From Simiduia curdlanivorans (GTDB lineage: Bacteria > Pseudomonadota > Gammaproteobacteria > Pseudomonadales > Cellvibrionaceae), in assembly GCF_030409605.1 (NCBI RefSeq), contig NZ_JAUFQG010000004.1, positions 2,715,001 through 2,779,000 on the forward strand: 64,000 nucleotides of DNA, given 5' to 3'. The position numbers and the translations under genes were made by a program. The notes under the pieces are model-generated. The model saw nothing but the letters and a program-made list of their open reading frames with translations, did no database searches and was not told where the DNA came from. Below, piece after piece: positions 51,245 to 61,527 of this stretch (position 1 is its first letter; the number at the start of each line of letters is the position of its first letter).

Positions 51245-53422
51245 ATGAATCAATTTGAGTTTTTTGCGGCTTGTCCAAAGGGGCTGGAGAGTTTGTTATT
51301 AGCGGAGGTCCGCGACCTCGGTGCTGTTGAGTCGCGGGAGACGGTGGCGGGGGTCTATTTTAGCGGTGATTTAGCCTTGGGCTATCGCACCTGCCTGTGG
51401 ACTCGTCTGGCCAATAAAGTGCTCCTGCCGCTCAATAGCTTCGCTGTCGACAGCGACACCGAGCTCTATGATGGGGTTGCCGCTATTGCTTGGGCTGAGC
51501 ACATCAGCCCATCTAGCACCTTCTTAGTGGATTTTTCGGGCACCAGTTTTGCCATTCGCAATACACAGTTTGGAGCTTTAAAGACCAAAGATGCCATTGT
51601 CGATCGCGTCCGTGATGTGACCGGTGAGCGCCCTTCGGTGGCAAAACAAAACCCAGATATTCGCATTAATGTACGCTTATCGCGCGGGCGAGCCGTGGTG
51701 AGCTTGGATCTTTCTGGCGAAAGTCTGCACCGGCGCGGTTATCGCCTGAAACAGGGCGCGGCACCGTTAAAAGAGAACCTGGCAGCAGCAGTGCTGTTGC
51801 GTGCTGGCTGGCCTGAGATAGCCGCTCGCGGCGGTGCGTTGATCGACCCTATGTGTGGTTCGGGTACGTTTTTAGTTGAGGCGGCGATGATGGCCGCCGA
51901 TATTGCCCCTGGCTTGCTGCGCGCCAGCTTTGGCTTCGAGCGCTGGTTAAACCATCAAAATGATCTCTGGTTAACCCTGCGCGAAGAGGCGATTGAGCGC
52001 AAGCGAATCGGCCTGCAGAAGGATTTACCCGAGATCAGGGGTTACGATGCCGATTTACATGTTATTCGCGCCGCGGAAGAGAACATCGTCACCGCAAAAC
52101 TGGATCACTGGGTGCGTCTGAGCCGCAAAGAGCTTAAGGAGTTTACTCAACCGACCCATAAGACTCTTGTGCCGGGTATCGTATTAACCAACCCACCCTA
52201 TGGCGAGCGCCTAGGTGATGCGGAGGCTCTGGCCTATTTGTACCGCTATCTGGGCGATCGTATGCGCGCAGAGTTTCCCGGCTGGCAGCTGGGTGTTTTT
52301 ACTGGCAACCCACAGCTTTGCCACGAGCTGGGGCTCAAGGCGCACAAAAAATACAAGTTATTCAATGGCACTCTGGAAAGCGAGTTGTTGTTATTTGATG
52401 TGCACACCGTTCAACCGGCCAAAGTGACTGACGCCGATCAACCGCGAAGGGCCTATGTGCCGCAGGAGGTGGTGTTATCGGACGGTGCACAAATGTTCGC
52501 CAATCGCCTGCGTAAAAATCAAAAGCAACTGGCGAAATGGCTTAAAAAAGAAGCCGTGAGTTGCTATCGCCTCTACGATGCCGATATGCCTGAATATGCC
52601 GTTGCTGTCGATATGTACAATGACCATGTTCACGTACAAGAATACGCTGCACCGAATTCGATTGATGAGCGCGCCGCGGTTAAGCGCTTCGAAGAAATTA
52701 AGCAGGCCTTGCCGCAGGCACTGTCGGTCAACCCAGATAATATTAGCTACAAACAGCGCAAGCGTAATACCGGTACGAGTCAGTATGAAAAACTCGCCAA
52801 CCGTCGCACCCATGAAATGTTGTCGGTTCAGGAGGGGCAGGCCAAGCTGCTGGTCGATTTGTGGCAATACTTAGATACGGGGTTATTTTTAGATCACAGA
52901 CCCTTGCGTTTAAAAATTGCGCAATCCGCTAAAGGAAAGCGCTTTTTAAATTTATTTTGTTATACCGCCAGCGCCAGTGTGCAAGCGGCGGTGGGCGGGG
53001 CGCGTTATACCGTCAGCGTTGATATGTCTAAAACCTATTTAGATTGGGCGCGCAAAAATTTCGCTGAAAATGGTTTGGGTGAGCAGAAAAATAGGCTTGA
53101 GCAAGCCGATTGTATGACTTGGCTCGATACGGCCCAAGGCGAATACGATCTCATCATGCTAGATCCACCCAGCTTTTCGAATTCCAAGCGTATGGACGGC
53201 GTGCTGGATATACAGCGCGACCATAGCCAGCTGATTGAAAAGACCATGAAGTTGCTTGCAGCCGATGGCGTACTCTATTTTTCGAATAACCTTCGGTCTT
53301 TTAAGTTAGATGATATGTTATACGAGCATTATTTGGTGCAAAACATAACGCAGGAAACCTTGGATAAAGATTTCCAGCGCAACCAAAAAATTCACCACTG
53401 CTGGTCTATTCGCCATAAATAA
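51245..53422 (+). CDS. rlmL: bifunctional 23S rRNA methyltransferase RlmKL
   Basis: From ATG 51245 (MNQFEFFAACPKGLESLLLAE) the product is 725 residues. It has a THUMP domain (about 45-155), a first methyltransferase (about 165-400) with FDPMCGSGT-like ALIDPMCGSGTFLVEAAMMA and TNPPYGERLGD, and a second one (about 480-725) with FLNLFCYTASASVQAAVGGA and MLDPPSFSNSKRM. This is the fused RlmL (G2445) and RlmK (G2069) enzyme. A TTG at 51230 would give five extra residues; ATG 51245 matches the family start. It has no gene partners nearby. Confidence 0.94.
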   Translation: MNQFEFFAACPKGLESLLLAEVRDLGAVESRETVAGVYFSGDLALGYRTCLWTRLANKVLLPLNSFAVDSDTELYDGVAAIAWAEHISPSSTFLVDFSGTSFAIRNTQFGALKTKDAIVDRVRDVTGERPSVAKQNPDIRINVRLSRGRAVVSLDLSGESLHRRGYRLKQGAAPLKENLAAAVLLRAGWPEIAARGGALIDPMCGSGTFLVEAAMMAADIAPGLLRASFGFERWLNHQNDLWLTLREEAIERKRIGLQKDLPEIRGYDADLHVIRAAEENIVTAKLDHWVRLSRKELKEFTQPTHKTLVPGIVLTNPPYGERLGDAEALAYLYRYLGDRMRAEFPGWQLGVFTGNPQLCHELGLKAHKKYKLFNGTLESELLLFDVHTVQPAKVTDADQPRRAYVPQEVVLSDGAQMFANRLRKNQKQLAKWLKKEAVSCYRLYDADMPEYAVAVDMYNDHVHVQEYAAPNSIDERAAVKRFEEIKQALPQALSVNPDNISYKQRKRNTGTSQYEKLANRRTHEMLSVQEGQAKLLVDLWQYLDTGLFLDHRPLRLKIAQSAKGKRFLNLFCYTASASVQAAVGGARYTVSVDMSKTYLDWARKNFAENGLGEQKNRLEQADCMTWLDTAQGEYDLIMLDPPSFSNSKRMDGVLDIQRDHSQLIEKTMKLLAADGVLYFSNNLRSFKLDDMLYEHYLVQNITQETLDKDFQRNQKIHHCWSIRHK

Positions 53423-53483
53423 CGCAGAGAGTAGGGGTTAGTTCTCTTGTGAATTTAGCCCCTTAGCGCTGTTATTGTATGGT

Positions 53484-54854
53484 TTACACGCCGCACTCTT
53501 GTTTAATCGCCTCGGCGAAAGCTGATGCCGCCGCTTGTAGCTGCTGTCTGCGGCGCTCGCCTATGCCCTCGCTATAGCAGAAAGACAGGCGCAATTGATC
53601 CAGGCCTGCCTTGCTATTTCTCGCTCTCGCATCCTCAGGATAAAAGCTAAAGGTGGGAATGGTGACAACGCCATACTCGGCCACTAATTTATCGGTCAAG
53701 TCGCTATTGCATATAACGTTTGGGTGATTAATGGTAAACACGGAGAAAAAGCCGGCGCCCGGTTTGGTCCAGTGAAACATGTCTTTGTGTCGAGCGAACT
53801 CTTGCTCAAAGGTGTCGAGTAAAATCTGTCTGTTTTCGCTATAAATCTGATTTTTTTCGTTGGCAATCGGCCATAGGCTTTGACGCGCCGAAAATTTTTC
53901 GTCTGTGAGGAAGGCTTCAAAACCTCTCAATGCCTCAGGGTTGTGTAGCAAAATGTTGGCGCTCGCCTCAGTCAGCAGTAATTGATTGAGTGGAACAGTC
54001 TGTTTATTGGCAAGTTCGATTTTGGCCTCGGTATACATGAAACCAATGCGCGGCCCAGGTAAGCCAATTTTTGATGCGGTAAACAAATGTACGGTTTGCT
54101 CGGGTGCTAAGGCAAAAAAAGGTTTAGGTCGTTTGTTTGCTGTTTCAAAACTAATATAGCTATAGGGCGCATCTTCAACCAGAAGGGTGTCATGGGCTCT
54201 CAATACTTCGATAACGTCGCGTCGCCGCTGCTCGGAAAAAGAAATGCCGCCAGGGTTGTGGCCATCTGGCACTGTGTAATAAAACGCAACGGTATAGCCA
54301 TCGGCGCGAGCTTGGGTAATTTGCGCCGCTAAAGCCTCGCACGAGGGACCTTCGAGATCCATCTCCACGCTGTAAATGCGCGCTTTTTGGTAGAGGTTTG
54401 CTCGGGAAATGAAGCCGGCATAGGTGGGGGCATCGGTGATGTAAGCCACTTTTTCGCCGCTGCGCTCAAACAGGGAGCACATTTGGCTAATGCCGCCTGA
54501 TGACCCGATGGTTGGGATTAAAAGCTCAGGGTCTAGGCGGGTATTGAAATCATGACCGTAAATTTTTGCAAACATTTCCCGCGTACTGGCCGGGCCTAAT
54601 GTGTCTGTGTAGCTATAGAGTGGTTGTAAGACTTTTTGCAGTGGCTCTTGGCCTGCTAGGTGTTCAAAGTAGGCGTCTTTGTGCGCGATATAACCCATCG
54701 GATTCGTGACTTCTGGGTGTGGGTAGCCGGCACCTAAATGGTGCAATTCCAAACCCTTGGCCTTTGCAATGGCGGCGAGCTTTGGTAGTGCCGCTGCCAT
54801 CTGCCGGGTAACACTGATGGGTTGTTGTTTGAGCTGGGTGATGGGCATGGGCAT
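53484..54854 (-). CDS. class I/II PLP-dependent aminotransferase
   Basis: The 456-residue enzyme belongs to the fold-type I aminotransferases of the 2-aminoadipate/MocR-related branch. PLP contacts are visible: TIGSSGGISQMC for the phosphate region, TVPDGHNPGGISFS, DAPYSYISF and the lysine in FTASKIGLPGPRIGF. The N-terminal LHHLGAGYPHPEVTNPMGYIAH is unusual but aligns with the substrate-binding segment. Specificity (aromatic, alpha-aminoadipate or other) cannot be read from sequence. It is divergent from uvrB, 115 bp apart. Confidence 0.85.
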   Translation of the reverse strand: MPMPITQLKQQPISVTRQMAAALPKLAAIAKAKGLELHHLGAGYPHPEVTNPMGYIAHKDAYFEHLAGQEPLQKVLQPLYSYTDTLGPASTREMFAKIYGHDFNTRLDPELLIPTIGSSGGISQMCSLFERSGEKVAYITDAPTYAGFISRANLYQKARIYSVEMDLEGPSCEALAAQITQARADGYTVAFYYTVPDGHNPGGISFSEQRRRDVIEVLRAHDTLLVEDAPYSYISFETANKRPKPFFALAPEQTVHLFTASKIGLPGPRIGFMYTEAKIELANKQTVPLNQLLLTEASANILLHNPEALRGFEAFLTDEKFSARQSLWPIANEKNQIYSENRQILLDTFEQEFARHKDMFHWTKPGAGFFSVFTINHPNVICNSDLTDKLVAEYGVVTIPTFSFYPEDARARNSKAGLDQLRLSFCYSEGIGERRRQQLQAAASAFAEAIKQECGV

Positions 54855-54969
54855 TTTCCGATCTGCACTAGTAAAGTTTCTATGATGACCAAGGCGCGGT
54901 TAAAGCACAAGGGACAGGGCTCAGTGGCTTTGTTAAGATAGGCCATGTTAAAAATTTGGTTAGATCCGC

Positions 54970-56958
54970 ATGAACAAGTTTGAAGTCAAAAGTCCTTTTG
55001 CTCCGGCGGGAGATCAGCCTACGGCGATTGCTAGCTTGGTGAAGGGTATTCACGCGGGTCTTGCACACCAAACGCTTTTGGGTGTCACCGGATCGGGCAA
55101 AACCTTTACCATTGCTAATGTTATTGCGCAAATCCAAAGGCCGACCATGATTATGGCGCCTAATAAGACGCTAGCCGCGCAATTGTACGGTGAATTTAAA
55201 GAGTTTTTCCCCAACAATGCGGTCGAGTATTTCGTCTCTTATTACGATTATTACCAGCCCGAAGCTTACGTTCCCTCCTCGGATACGTTTATCGAAAAAG
55301 ATGCCTCGATTAACGAGCATATTGAGCAAATGCGACTCTCTGCAACAAAGGCGCTGATGGAGCGAAAAGACGCCATTGTGGTTGCAACTGTTTCGGCTAT
55401 TTATGGATTGGGTGACCCAGATGCCTATCTCAAAATGGTCATCCATCTGGTGCGCGGCGATACCATTGACCAGCGCACTTTATTGCGCCGTTTAGCGGAA
55501 CTGCAATATACCCGGAACGACGTAGAATTTTTCCGCGCCACCTATCGCGTGCGCGGTGAGGTTATCGATATCTACCCCGCAGATTCAGATGCGGACGCCA
55601 TTCGGGTTGAATTATTTGACGATACTATTGAACAAATATCGGTGTTCGACCCCTTAACCGGCAAAACCATCCGCAAGTTACCGAGGTTTACGATCTACCC
55701 AAAATCACACTATGTCACCCCCCGTGAGCGTGTATTGGAGGCAGTAGATCAAATCAAGATAGACTTGGCTGAACGCTTAACCCATTTGCGCGAAACCAAT
55801 CAATTGGTTGCCGCTGAACGCTTAGAGCAGCGCACTCGCTATGATATTGAAATGATACTGGAGTTGGGTTACTGCAATGGTATCGAAAACTATTCGCGCT
55901 ATTTATCGGGTCGCGATCCTGGCCAGGCGCCACCAACACTGTTTGATTATCTGCCAGCAGACTCATTATTAGTGTTAGATGAGTCGCACGTGGGCGTGCC
56001 ACAAATTGGCGGTATGTATCGCGGCGATAGATCGCGCAAAGAGACCTTGGTGGAATATGGCTTCCGGTTACCCTCTGCGCTAGATAACAGACCTATGCGC
56101 TTCGATGAATGGGAGTCTCTGGCGCCACAAATGATTTTCGTCTCGGCAACGCCTGGCGATTATGAAAAAGAGCATGCGGGGCAGGTGGTTGAACAGGTTG
56201 TACGTCCCACCGGTTTGGTCGATCCACAAGTTGAAATTCGATCAGCGCAAACTCAAGTTGACGATGCACTCTCCGAAATTCGCACTCGTGTCGCCATCGA
56301 CGAACGGATCTTAATCACTGTACTCACTAAGCGAATGGCCGAAGATCTCACTGAGTATATGGCTGAGCACGGCGTGCGCGTGCGTTACTTACACTCAGAT
56401 ATCGATACGGTTGAGCGGGTGGAAATTATTCGCGATTTGCGGCTCGGTGAATTTGATGTGTTGATTGGGATTAACTTGTTGCGCGAGGGCTTGGATATGC
56501 CCGAGGTATCGCTGGTACTCATCATGGATGCCGACAAAGAGGGCTTTTTGCGCTCGGAAAGATCGCTGATTCAAACCATTGGTCGGGCGGCGCGGCATTT
56601 AAATGGTAGGGCCATTTTGTACGCCGATAAAGTCACCGGCTCAATGCAGCGAGCAATCGATGAAACCGATCGCCGGCGTCAAAAGCAAATGGATTTTAAT
56701 GCGGCCAATGGTATCGTGCCCGTGGGTGTTAAAAAGTCCGTTGCCGATATTATGGAGGCCGGGCAGGCGCCTGGGCGGAAAAAGCGTCAGAAGGTGGCCG
56801 AGTCTTATGCAGCTTATGATGTCGACCCACCGGTTGATATTTGGGCGCACATAAAAATGTTGGAACAAAAAATGTTTCAACACGCGAAAGATCTTGAATT
56901 TGAACAAGCAGGGCAGCTACGTGATCAAATTCAAAAGCTTAAGCATAAAGCGGTATAG
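54970..56958 (+). CDS. uvrB: excinuclease ABC subunit B
   Basis: The 662-residue protein is complete UvrB: Walker [11 protein letters not shown] (residues 39-48), the beta-hairpin region [21 protein letters not shown], Walker [15 protein letters not shown], helicase motifs ([30 protein letters not shown]) and a C-terminal UVR motif. It verifies DNA damage in nucleotide excision repair with UvrA and UvrC. No LexA-type CTGT-N8-ACAG box was found in the upstream gap, so SOS control by that motif is not visible. It converges with the kinase gene with 4 bp between. Confidence 0.97.
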   Translation: MNKFEVKSPFAPAGDQPTAIASLVKGIHAGLAHQTLLGVTGSGKTFTIANVIAQIQRPTMIMAPNKTLAAQLYGEFKEFFPNNAVEYFVSYYDYYQPEAYVPSSDTFIEKDASINEHIEQMRLSATKALMERKDAIVVATVSAIYGLGDPDAYLKMVIHLVRGDTIDQRTLLRRLAELQYTRNDVEFFRATYRVRGEVIDIYPADSDADAIRVELFDDTIEQISVFDPLTGKTIRKLPRFTIYPKSHYVTPRERVLEAVDQIKIDLAERLTHLRETNQLVAAERLEQRTRYDIEMILELGYCNGIENYSRYLSGRDPGQAPPTLFDYLPADSLLVLDESHVGVPQIGGMYRGDRSRKETLVEYGFRLPSALDNRPMRFDEWESLAPQMIFVSATPGDYEKEHAGQVVEQVVRPTGLVDPQVEIRSAQTQVDDALSEIRTRVAIDERILITVLTKRMAEDLTEYMAEHGVRVRYLHSDIDTVERVEIIRDLRLGEFDVLIGINLLREGLDMPEVSLVLIMDADKEGFLRSERSLIQTIGRAARHLNGRAILYADKVTGSMQRAIDETDRRRQKQMDFNAANGIVPVGVKKSVADIMEAGQAPGRKKRQKVAESYAAYDVDPPVDIWAHIKMLEQKMFQHAKDLEFEQAGQLRDQIQKLKHKAV

Positions 56959-56962
56959 GGAA

Positions 56963-59443
56963 TTAGTTCGGGTAAAGGTCAACCACAACGCGAAAGCCAA
57001 CGTCGTCGTAGCGTTTGTTCGAGTCCCGGCCTTCGCGTGCGCTATTTATGATTTCTTTAGCGGAAGACTTCATGGAGCCACCGCGCACAGAGCGCTCATC
57101 GCAACTTGCGGTAATGACAGCTGTGCCGTTTCTCGGAGCTGACAAATAATGATTTTGGTAACAATCTTCAACCCACTCGGCAACATTACCGGAGGTGTCG
57201 TGTAGGCCAAAGGCGTTAGCTCTATAGGTGCCAACTGGCGCAGATTTAGCACTAAATAAGCCGGCAAAATCGCTGTTGCAGCCATTGCGGCAATTGGCTT
57301 GCGCCTTAGCCGAACCCGACCACCAATAATCCCCTTTGGTATCGGCCCGGGCAAAATATTCCCATTCCGCTTCGGTCGGTAGTCGATAAGCCTTACCGGT
57401 GGATTTTGCTAGCCAAGCGACATAGTTTTTGGCGTCTTCCCAGCTTACGTTAATCACCGGCCGGCTGCCTTTGCCCCAGCGTTTATCGTCTGGCTGGCCT
57501 AAATCATTTTCTTGTAAGTATTTGTCGTAATCTGCAAAGGTGATTTCAAAGCGGCTGACGGCAAAAGGTTTGCTAAAGGTTACTGTGCGCACCGGCATGG
57601 TAATACTGTTGTCTTTATTGCCCATGGTAAATTTGCCGGCGCCAACGATGACCATCTCTGGGCCTAGGTCGCCATTACTTAATTCATTTTTGAAAATGGT
57701 GCCTGGCACGGCTATTTTTCTAAGGCTAACGTCTATCCGCTTTTCCTCGTCTTTAATATTTAGCCACTCTTGATAGGGGTGATAGCCCTCTGCGGTAACC
57801 TCGATGGAATAGCGGCCGTTGGTCAGCTCAATGCCCGGTTGATAGCGATCTTTAATATTTAGAATCCGCACCCGAGCAATTTCTGGCTCTGTATCAACCG
57901 TTAACGAGTAGCGCTTGGGTGGCTCGGGAATAACGTCGGGCTCTGGGACTTGCGCCTGATTTTGTTCAGCCTCCTGAGCTCCAATATCCGGCGTTTCCAC
58001 AGGGCTATTTTGGGCTTCTTGGTTGGCCTCTAGTGCTGGCTCTGCCAGCGAAAAGTCGGCGGCCTTGGTGCTGGAGCCGTCTAAATTGGCTTGTAGGTTT
58101 TCAATGGGCGCCTGCTCGAGACTGGATTCGCGCAATATCGGGCGAGGTACTTCTGGATTAAATGCTGGGACTTCGGGAGCAAGAAGCTCTTGGCTTTTTT
58201 CGTTCAGTAGTGCCGCGCTGAAAGTCGCAGCGCTAACCAGAAGCGCCGGGTAGTTGCGTTCTCCGGGCAGTTGGAAACGCGTGATTGCGACGCTAAAAGT
58301 AAACCATAAAATACCGATGACCAATGAAATTGACAGGACCCGAGAGATGCTAAAACTCGGGCGACTGCCATGTGATTGGTAATAGGCTGCCTTTTGAATC
58401 CGTGTTGAAACGATGGTAGAGCGATTGTTTTGACCGCTGTCAGGCGTTGTGCGAATTTCTGTAACCGTGGTGTTGGGCCTGCGGTAGAAGCTGCGCTTGG
58501 GCGACCAACGCCAGCTGAATATCTCTTTTGCTAGGGCTTTAAGTTGCGCCGATAGCGCGGCATAACTTGTTAGCACTAAAGCCTTGAACAGGGTGGCAAT
58601 GTGCATCGCCGATGGCTCGGTATTGGACATATACCGGGGCCGAGTTCCGCTCAGCGTGGCATCGAGCTCGTCGATATACATCACAATCTCTTTACCCCGT
58701 TGGCACCGGTCATCGGGGTCTTTGGCGAGTAATTTATTGAGCAAGTTTTGGTAGATAGAATATTGCGGCGGTAGTTTAGGAATGGGTGCCGTTAAGTGCT
58801 TAATGGCAATGGCGACGGCTTCATCGGCTTTAAAGGGCACTGAGCCAGTCAGCATCTCATAAAATACAATACCCAAGCTGTAAATGTCTGAGCGACCGTC
58901 TATAGCTTTGCCGCGAGCCTGCTCGGGGCTCATGTAGTGCGGGGTACCTACTACCATGCCGGCGTTGGTCATTTGCGAAGCGCTACTGACAGTCTTAGCT
59001 ACGCCGAAATCAGATAAAACCGCAGAGTTATTCTCTCTGAATAGAATATTTTCTGGCTTGATATCCCGGTGTATGTAGCCTTTCTCGTGGGCCAGATCCA
59101 GCGCTAAAGCCATTTCCCGAATAATGCGCAATATCTCGGCGGTACTTAAGCCTGTGGCCATCTTGTCGTGTACTGAACCGCCGGGCAAATAATCCATGGC
59201 GATGTAGTTCAGGTTTTTGTAACGCCCGATATCGTAAATGGAAACTATGTTGGGGTGTGACAGTTGGCCAACAATATTGGCTTCGCGTTGAAAGCGCTCG
59301 CTAAAAACTGGGTCGGCATTGAGTGCCGGAGACATAACTTTCAGCGCGACTTCTCGCCCCACGCTCAGTTGAATAGCGAGGTAAACCGTGGACATGCCAC
59401 CTTGATTTATTTTTCGAATTATTCGGTACCCGGGTATTTGCAT
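56963..59443 (-). CDS. membrane Ser/Thr protein kinase with PEGA and formylglycine-generating-enzyme-like domains (PpkA-like)
   Basis: The 826-residue protein has an active eukaryotic-type kinase domain (about 6-262): glycine loop INQGGMSTVYLA, Lys35, catalytic HRD with Asp127, DFG at 145-147. A transmembrane helix at about 368-388 follows. Outside lie an acidic linker, a PEGA-like segment (about 520-600) and an FGE-sulfatase domain (about 605-820, EMVIVGAGKFTMGN, RLPTEAEWEYFAR, GNVAEWVEDCY, RGGSM). Periplasmic FGE-type domains occur in PpkA-like kinases of type VI secretion systems and could act as sensors. The gene is 6 bp behind its phosphatase gene and faces away from the FHA gene. Confidence 0.92.
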   Translation of the reverse strand: MQIPGYRIIRKINQGGMSTVYLAIQLSVGREVALKVMSPALNADPVFSERFQREANIVGQLSHPNIVSIYDIGRYKNLNYIAMDYLPGGSVHDKMATGLSTAEILRIIREMALALDLAHEKGYIHRDIKPENILFRENNSAVLSDFGVAKTVSSASQMTNAGMVVGTPHYMSPEQARGKAIDGRSDIYSLGIVFYEMLTGSVPFKADEAVAIAIKHLTAPIPKLPPQYSIYQNLLNKLLAKDPDDRCQRGKEIVMYIDELDATLSGTRPRYMSNTEPSAMHIATLFKALVLTSYAALSAQLKALAKEIFSWRWSPKRSFYRRPNTTVTEIRTTPDSGQNNRSTIVSTRIQKAAYYQSHGSRPSFSISRVLSISLVIGILWFTFSVAITRFQLPGERNYPALLVSAATFSAALLNEKSQELLAPEVPAFNPEVPRPILRESSLEQAPIENLQANLDGSSTKAADFSLAEPALEANQEAQNSPVETPDIGAQEAEQNQAQVPEPDVIPEPPKRYSLTVDTEPEIARVRILNIKDRYQPGIELTNGRYSIEVTAEGYHPYQEWLNIKDEEKRIDVSLRKIAVPGTIFKNELSNGDLGPEMVIVGAGKFTMGNKDNSITMPVRTVTFSKPFAVSRFEITFADYDKYLQENDLGQPDDKRWGKGSRPVINVSWEDAKNYVAWLAKSTGKAYRLPTEAEWEYFARADTKGDYWWSGSAKAQANCRNGCNSDFAGLFSAKSAPVGTYRANAFGLHDTSGNVAEWVEDCYQNHYLSAPRNGTAVITASCDERSVRGGSMKSSAKEIINSAREGRDSNKRYDDVGFRVVVDLYPN

Positions 59444-59449
59444 TGTGTC

Positions 59450-60301
59450 TTAACCGAAAATCCAAAAACAAAGTAGTCCGAAAGAGGCTAGGGCTAGGCT
59501 GTACAAAGTGAAGTCGATGCCTGATTGACCGGTCAGCTCGGGCAGCCAATCGGTAATGCTGGTATAGAAATAACGCTTACTTAAGGGTGACTCGATGATT
59601 TGCAGCGTGACATTATCGTTGCCACCATTATCTAATGCCGCTTGTAGTAGCTTAGATACCGCCTCTTTTGGCGATCGAGATTCGCACAATACCCGCGCCA
59701 ATGATTCGTCATCCAGTTCATCGCTTAAACCGTCGGAGCAAAGCAACACCCATTGGTGTTTTTCCCATGTACCATGCACTTGATCGACACGCACTTGGCG
59801 CAATTCAAGCGACCCCAAACATTGGGTAATGACATTTTTGTCGGGATGGTTCTCGACTTCGGTTTGGCTAATCGCACCGGTGTCGACCAGCATTTGAACG
59901 TAGGAGTGATCGAGCGTGAGCTGTTCTAAGCTGCCACCTTCGTCGTGGAAAGTCCAGAGGTAGGCGCGGCTATCGCCGACCCAAACAATTTCGTACTCAG
60001 TATTGCGGCTTTTCAGTGCGACAACGGTGCTACCCATACCCGGCGCGCCGATACCCTGTTTGACCGCGTCCAGTATTGCCGAATGTGCAAATTCAACTGA
60101 GGTGGTTAAGGGGACATTAATAGCGACTTGCTGCTTGATGCTGTCGCGCACAATAGCGCTGGCAACTTCACCGGCTTCGTGCCCACCCATACCATCGGCA
60201 ACTAACCAAACGCCTATATCGGGGCTTGCGAAGTAGGTGTCTTCGTTGTTGTCTCGACACATGCCTTTATCGGTGGCTGCGCTATAGTTCAATGGTGGCA
60301 T
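59450..60301 (-). CDS. PP2C-family protein phosphatase with C-terminal membrane helix (PppA-like)
   Basis: The 283-residue protein is a PP2C phosphatase (about residues 5-240). Metal-binding segments are intact: DKGMCRDNNEDTYF, GVWLVADGMGGHEAGEVAS, WVGDSRAYLW, LLCSDGLSDELDDE and GGNDNVTLQII. The C-terminus carries a membrane helix (FTLYSLALASFGLLCFWIFG), placing it at the inner membrane with the kinase. Kinase and phosphatase genes adjoin with 6 bp between, the same partnership seen as PpkA-PppA. Confidence 0.92.
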   Translation of the reverse strand: MPPLNYSAATDKGMCRDNNEDTYFASPDIGVWLVADGMGGHEAGEVASAIVRDSIKQQVAINVPLTTSVEFAHSAILDAVKQGIGAPGMGSTVVALKSRNTEYEIVWVGDSRAYLWTFHDEGGSLEQLTLDHSYVQMLVDTGAISQTEVENHPDKNVITQCLGSLELRQVRVDQVHGTWEKHQWVLLCSDGLSDELDDESLARVLCESRSPKEAVSKLLQAALDNGGNDNVTLQIIESPLSKRYFYTSITDWLPELTGQSGIDFTLYSLALASFGLLCFWIFG

Positions 60302-60531
60302 TTGCCGTCCTGTGCCGTTTGTTATATTTATTGCTTTTGAGTGTACCCTAATAAGCGAACCTTGACTTATGGTCTAATGCCGGTTCGGATCTGGATCACA
60401 GTTTACCCTCTAAATGTAACCGGTAAAGCCATTTTTCGCTAACCTATTGAAAGACTTCGGGCTTTTGCTGCATTATCCGTCGCTAGAGTAGAAGAATCGC
60501 CCTTAGCGATAGTGACATTTGGGAACCTAAC

Positions 60532-61398
60532 ATGTTGAAACTCCGCTTTAAGAACAATAAACACAATGCGGTTTGGCTCGTTGAACCAAAAGTAACCATT
60601 GGTAGCGCCGTGAAGAACGATATGGTGGTAGAAGACGCCAGCGTACTCGAAAATCACGCAGAGATTTTGGTGGATAATGAAACTTTGGTTCTGAAAGTGA
60701 TATCACCGGACAACCCAGTTCGAATTAACGAGACTTTAGTCACAAAAACCTCACCACTTAAAGTGAACGACGTACTAACCTTGGGCCGGGTTCAGCTACA
60801 GGTTGTCGATCCTAAGCAGGAACCCAAGGCAATTCCTACCTTGGTGCGCACAGAAACTACCGGTTGGTCGCTAAAATCAAATCATGTAGCGCTTGCCAAT
60901 AAGGTCTTCAACGTCGGCGCTAATACCATTGTTGGGCGCGCCAGTGACTGCGATATCGTTTTGGCGGCCGCGCATTTGTCTCGCAAGCATGCTCAGCTTT
61001 CAGTGAAAGATGGGCTGCTCTACGTGCGCGATTTGGGGTCTGCAAATGGTACCTTTTTAAATGGTAGTCAGGTGAAAGAGGCGCGGGTAAAGCGCGGTGA
61101 TGAACTTAGGTTCGACACTTTGAGTTTCGGTGTGGTGGGGCCAACCGATGATATTGATAAGACCACTATCCGCGAAGCCGCTCGCGCGCAAAAATCGCCT
61201 ATGAGCCCATCCCCCGTGCGAAAGCCAGAGCTGCGCAGGCCTGCAGAGCGCAACCGGGAGGCGGTTAAGGCGGGTATGGCGGCGCCTGATGCGCCCGAGC
61301 AGTCTAAGTCTTCGGCCTTTTCCTATTTTTCTATCGCGATACTGGTGCTGGCCGGCGTTGCCTACTGGGCCTGGCAAGCGGGTCACATCACGCTTTAG
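60532..61398 (+). CDS. protein with two FHA domains and a C-terminal membrane helix
   Basis: The 288-residue protein has two forkhead-associated folds: a weaker one (about 1-90, NAVWLVEPKVTIGSAVKNDMVV) and a strong one (about 115-190) with GRASDCDIVLAAAHLSRKHAQL and DLGSANGTFLNGSQ, the phosphothreonine-binding residues. A proline-rich linker and a hydrophobic end helix (YFSIAILVLAGVAYWAWQAG) follow. FHA domains recognise phosphothreonine, so the neighbouring kinase is the likely source of its ligand. The gene is divergent from the phosphatase with a 230-bp gap. Confidence 0.9.
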   Translation: MLKLRFKNNKHNAVWLVEPKVTIGSAVKNDMVVEDASVLENHAEILVDNETLVLKVISPDNPVRINETLVTKTSPLKVNDVLTLGRVQLQVVDPKQEPKAIPTLVRTETTGWSLKSNHVALANKVFNVGANTIVGRASDCDIVLAAAHLSRKHAQLSVKDGLLYVRDLGSANGTFLNGSQVKEARVKRGDELRFDTLSFGVVGPTDDIDKTTIREAARAQKSPMSPSPVRKPELRRPAERNREAVKAGMAAPDAPEQSKSSAFSYFSIAILVLAGVAYWAWQAGHITL

Positions 61399-61527
61399 TT
61401 TGATATTCCACAATCAACATCAAAATCAGCGTTTTACTGCTTTTTGATGTTGAAGTTCTTAAGCGCTCTGCCGATACCCCTTCATACCGGAATTCTTATC
61501 CGAACGAACGGGACGGAGGCAGAGAAG

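Noticed and set aside
53423..53483. Terminator between rlmL and the aminotransferase gene
   Set aside because: GGGGTTA can pair with TAGCCCC, but the stem is imperfect, its loop is long and no T-run follows.
54855..54969. LexA box upstream of uvrB
   Set aside because: No CTGT-N8-ACAG arrangement is present in the gap.
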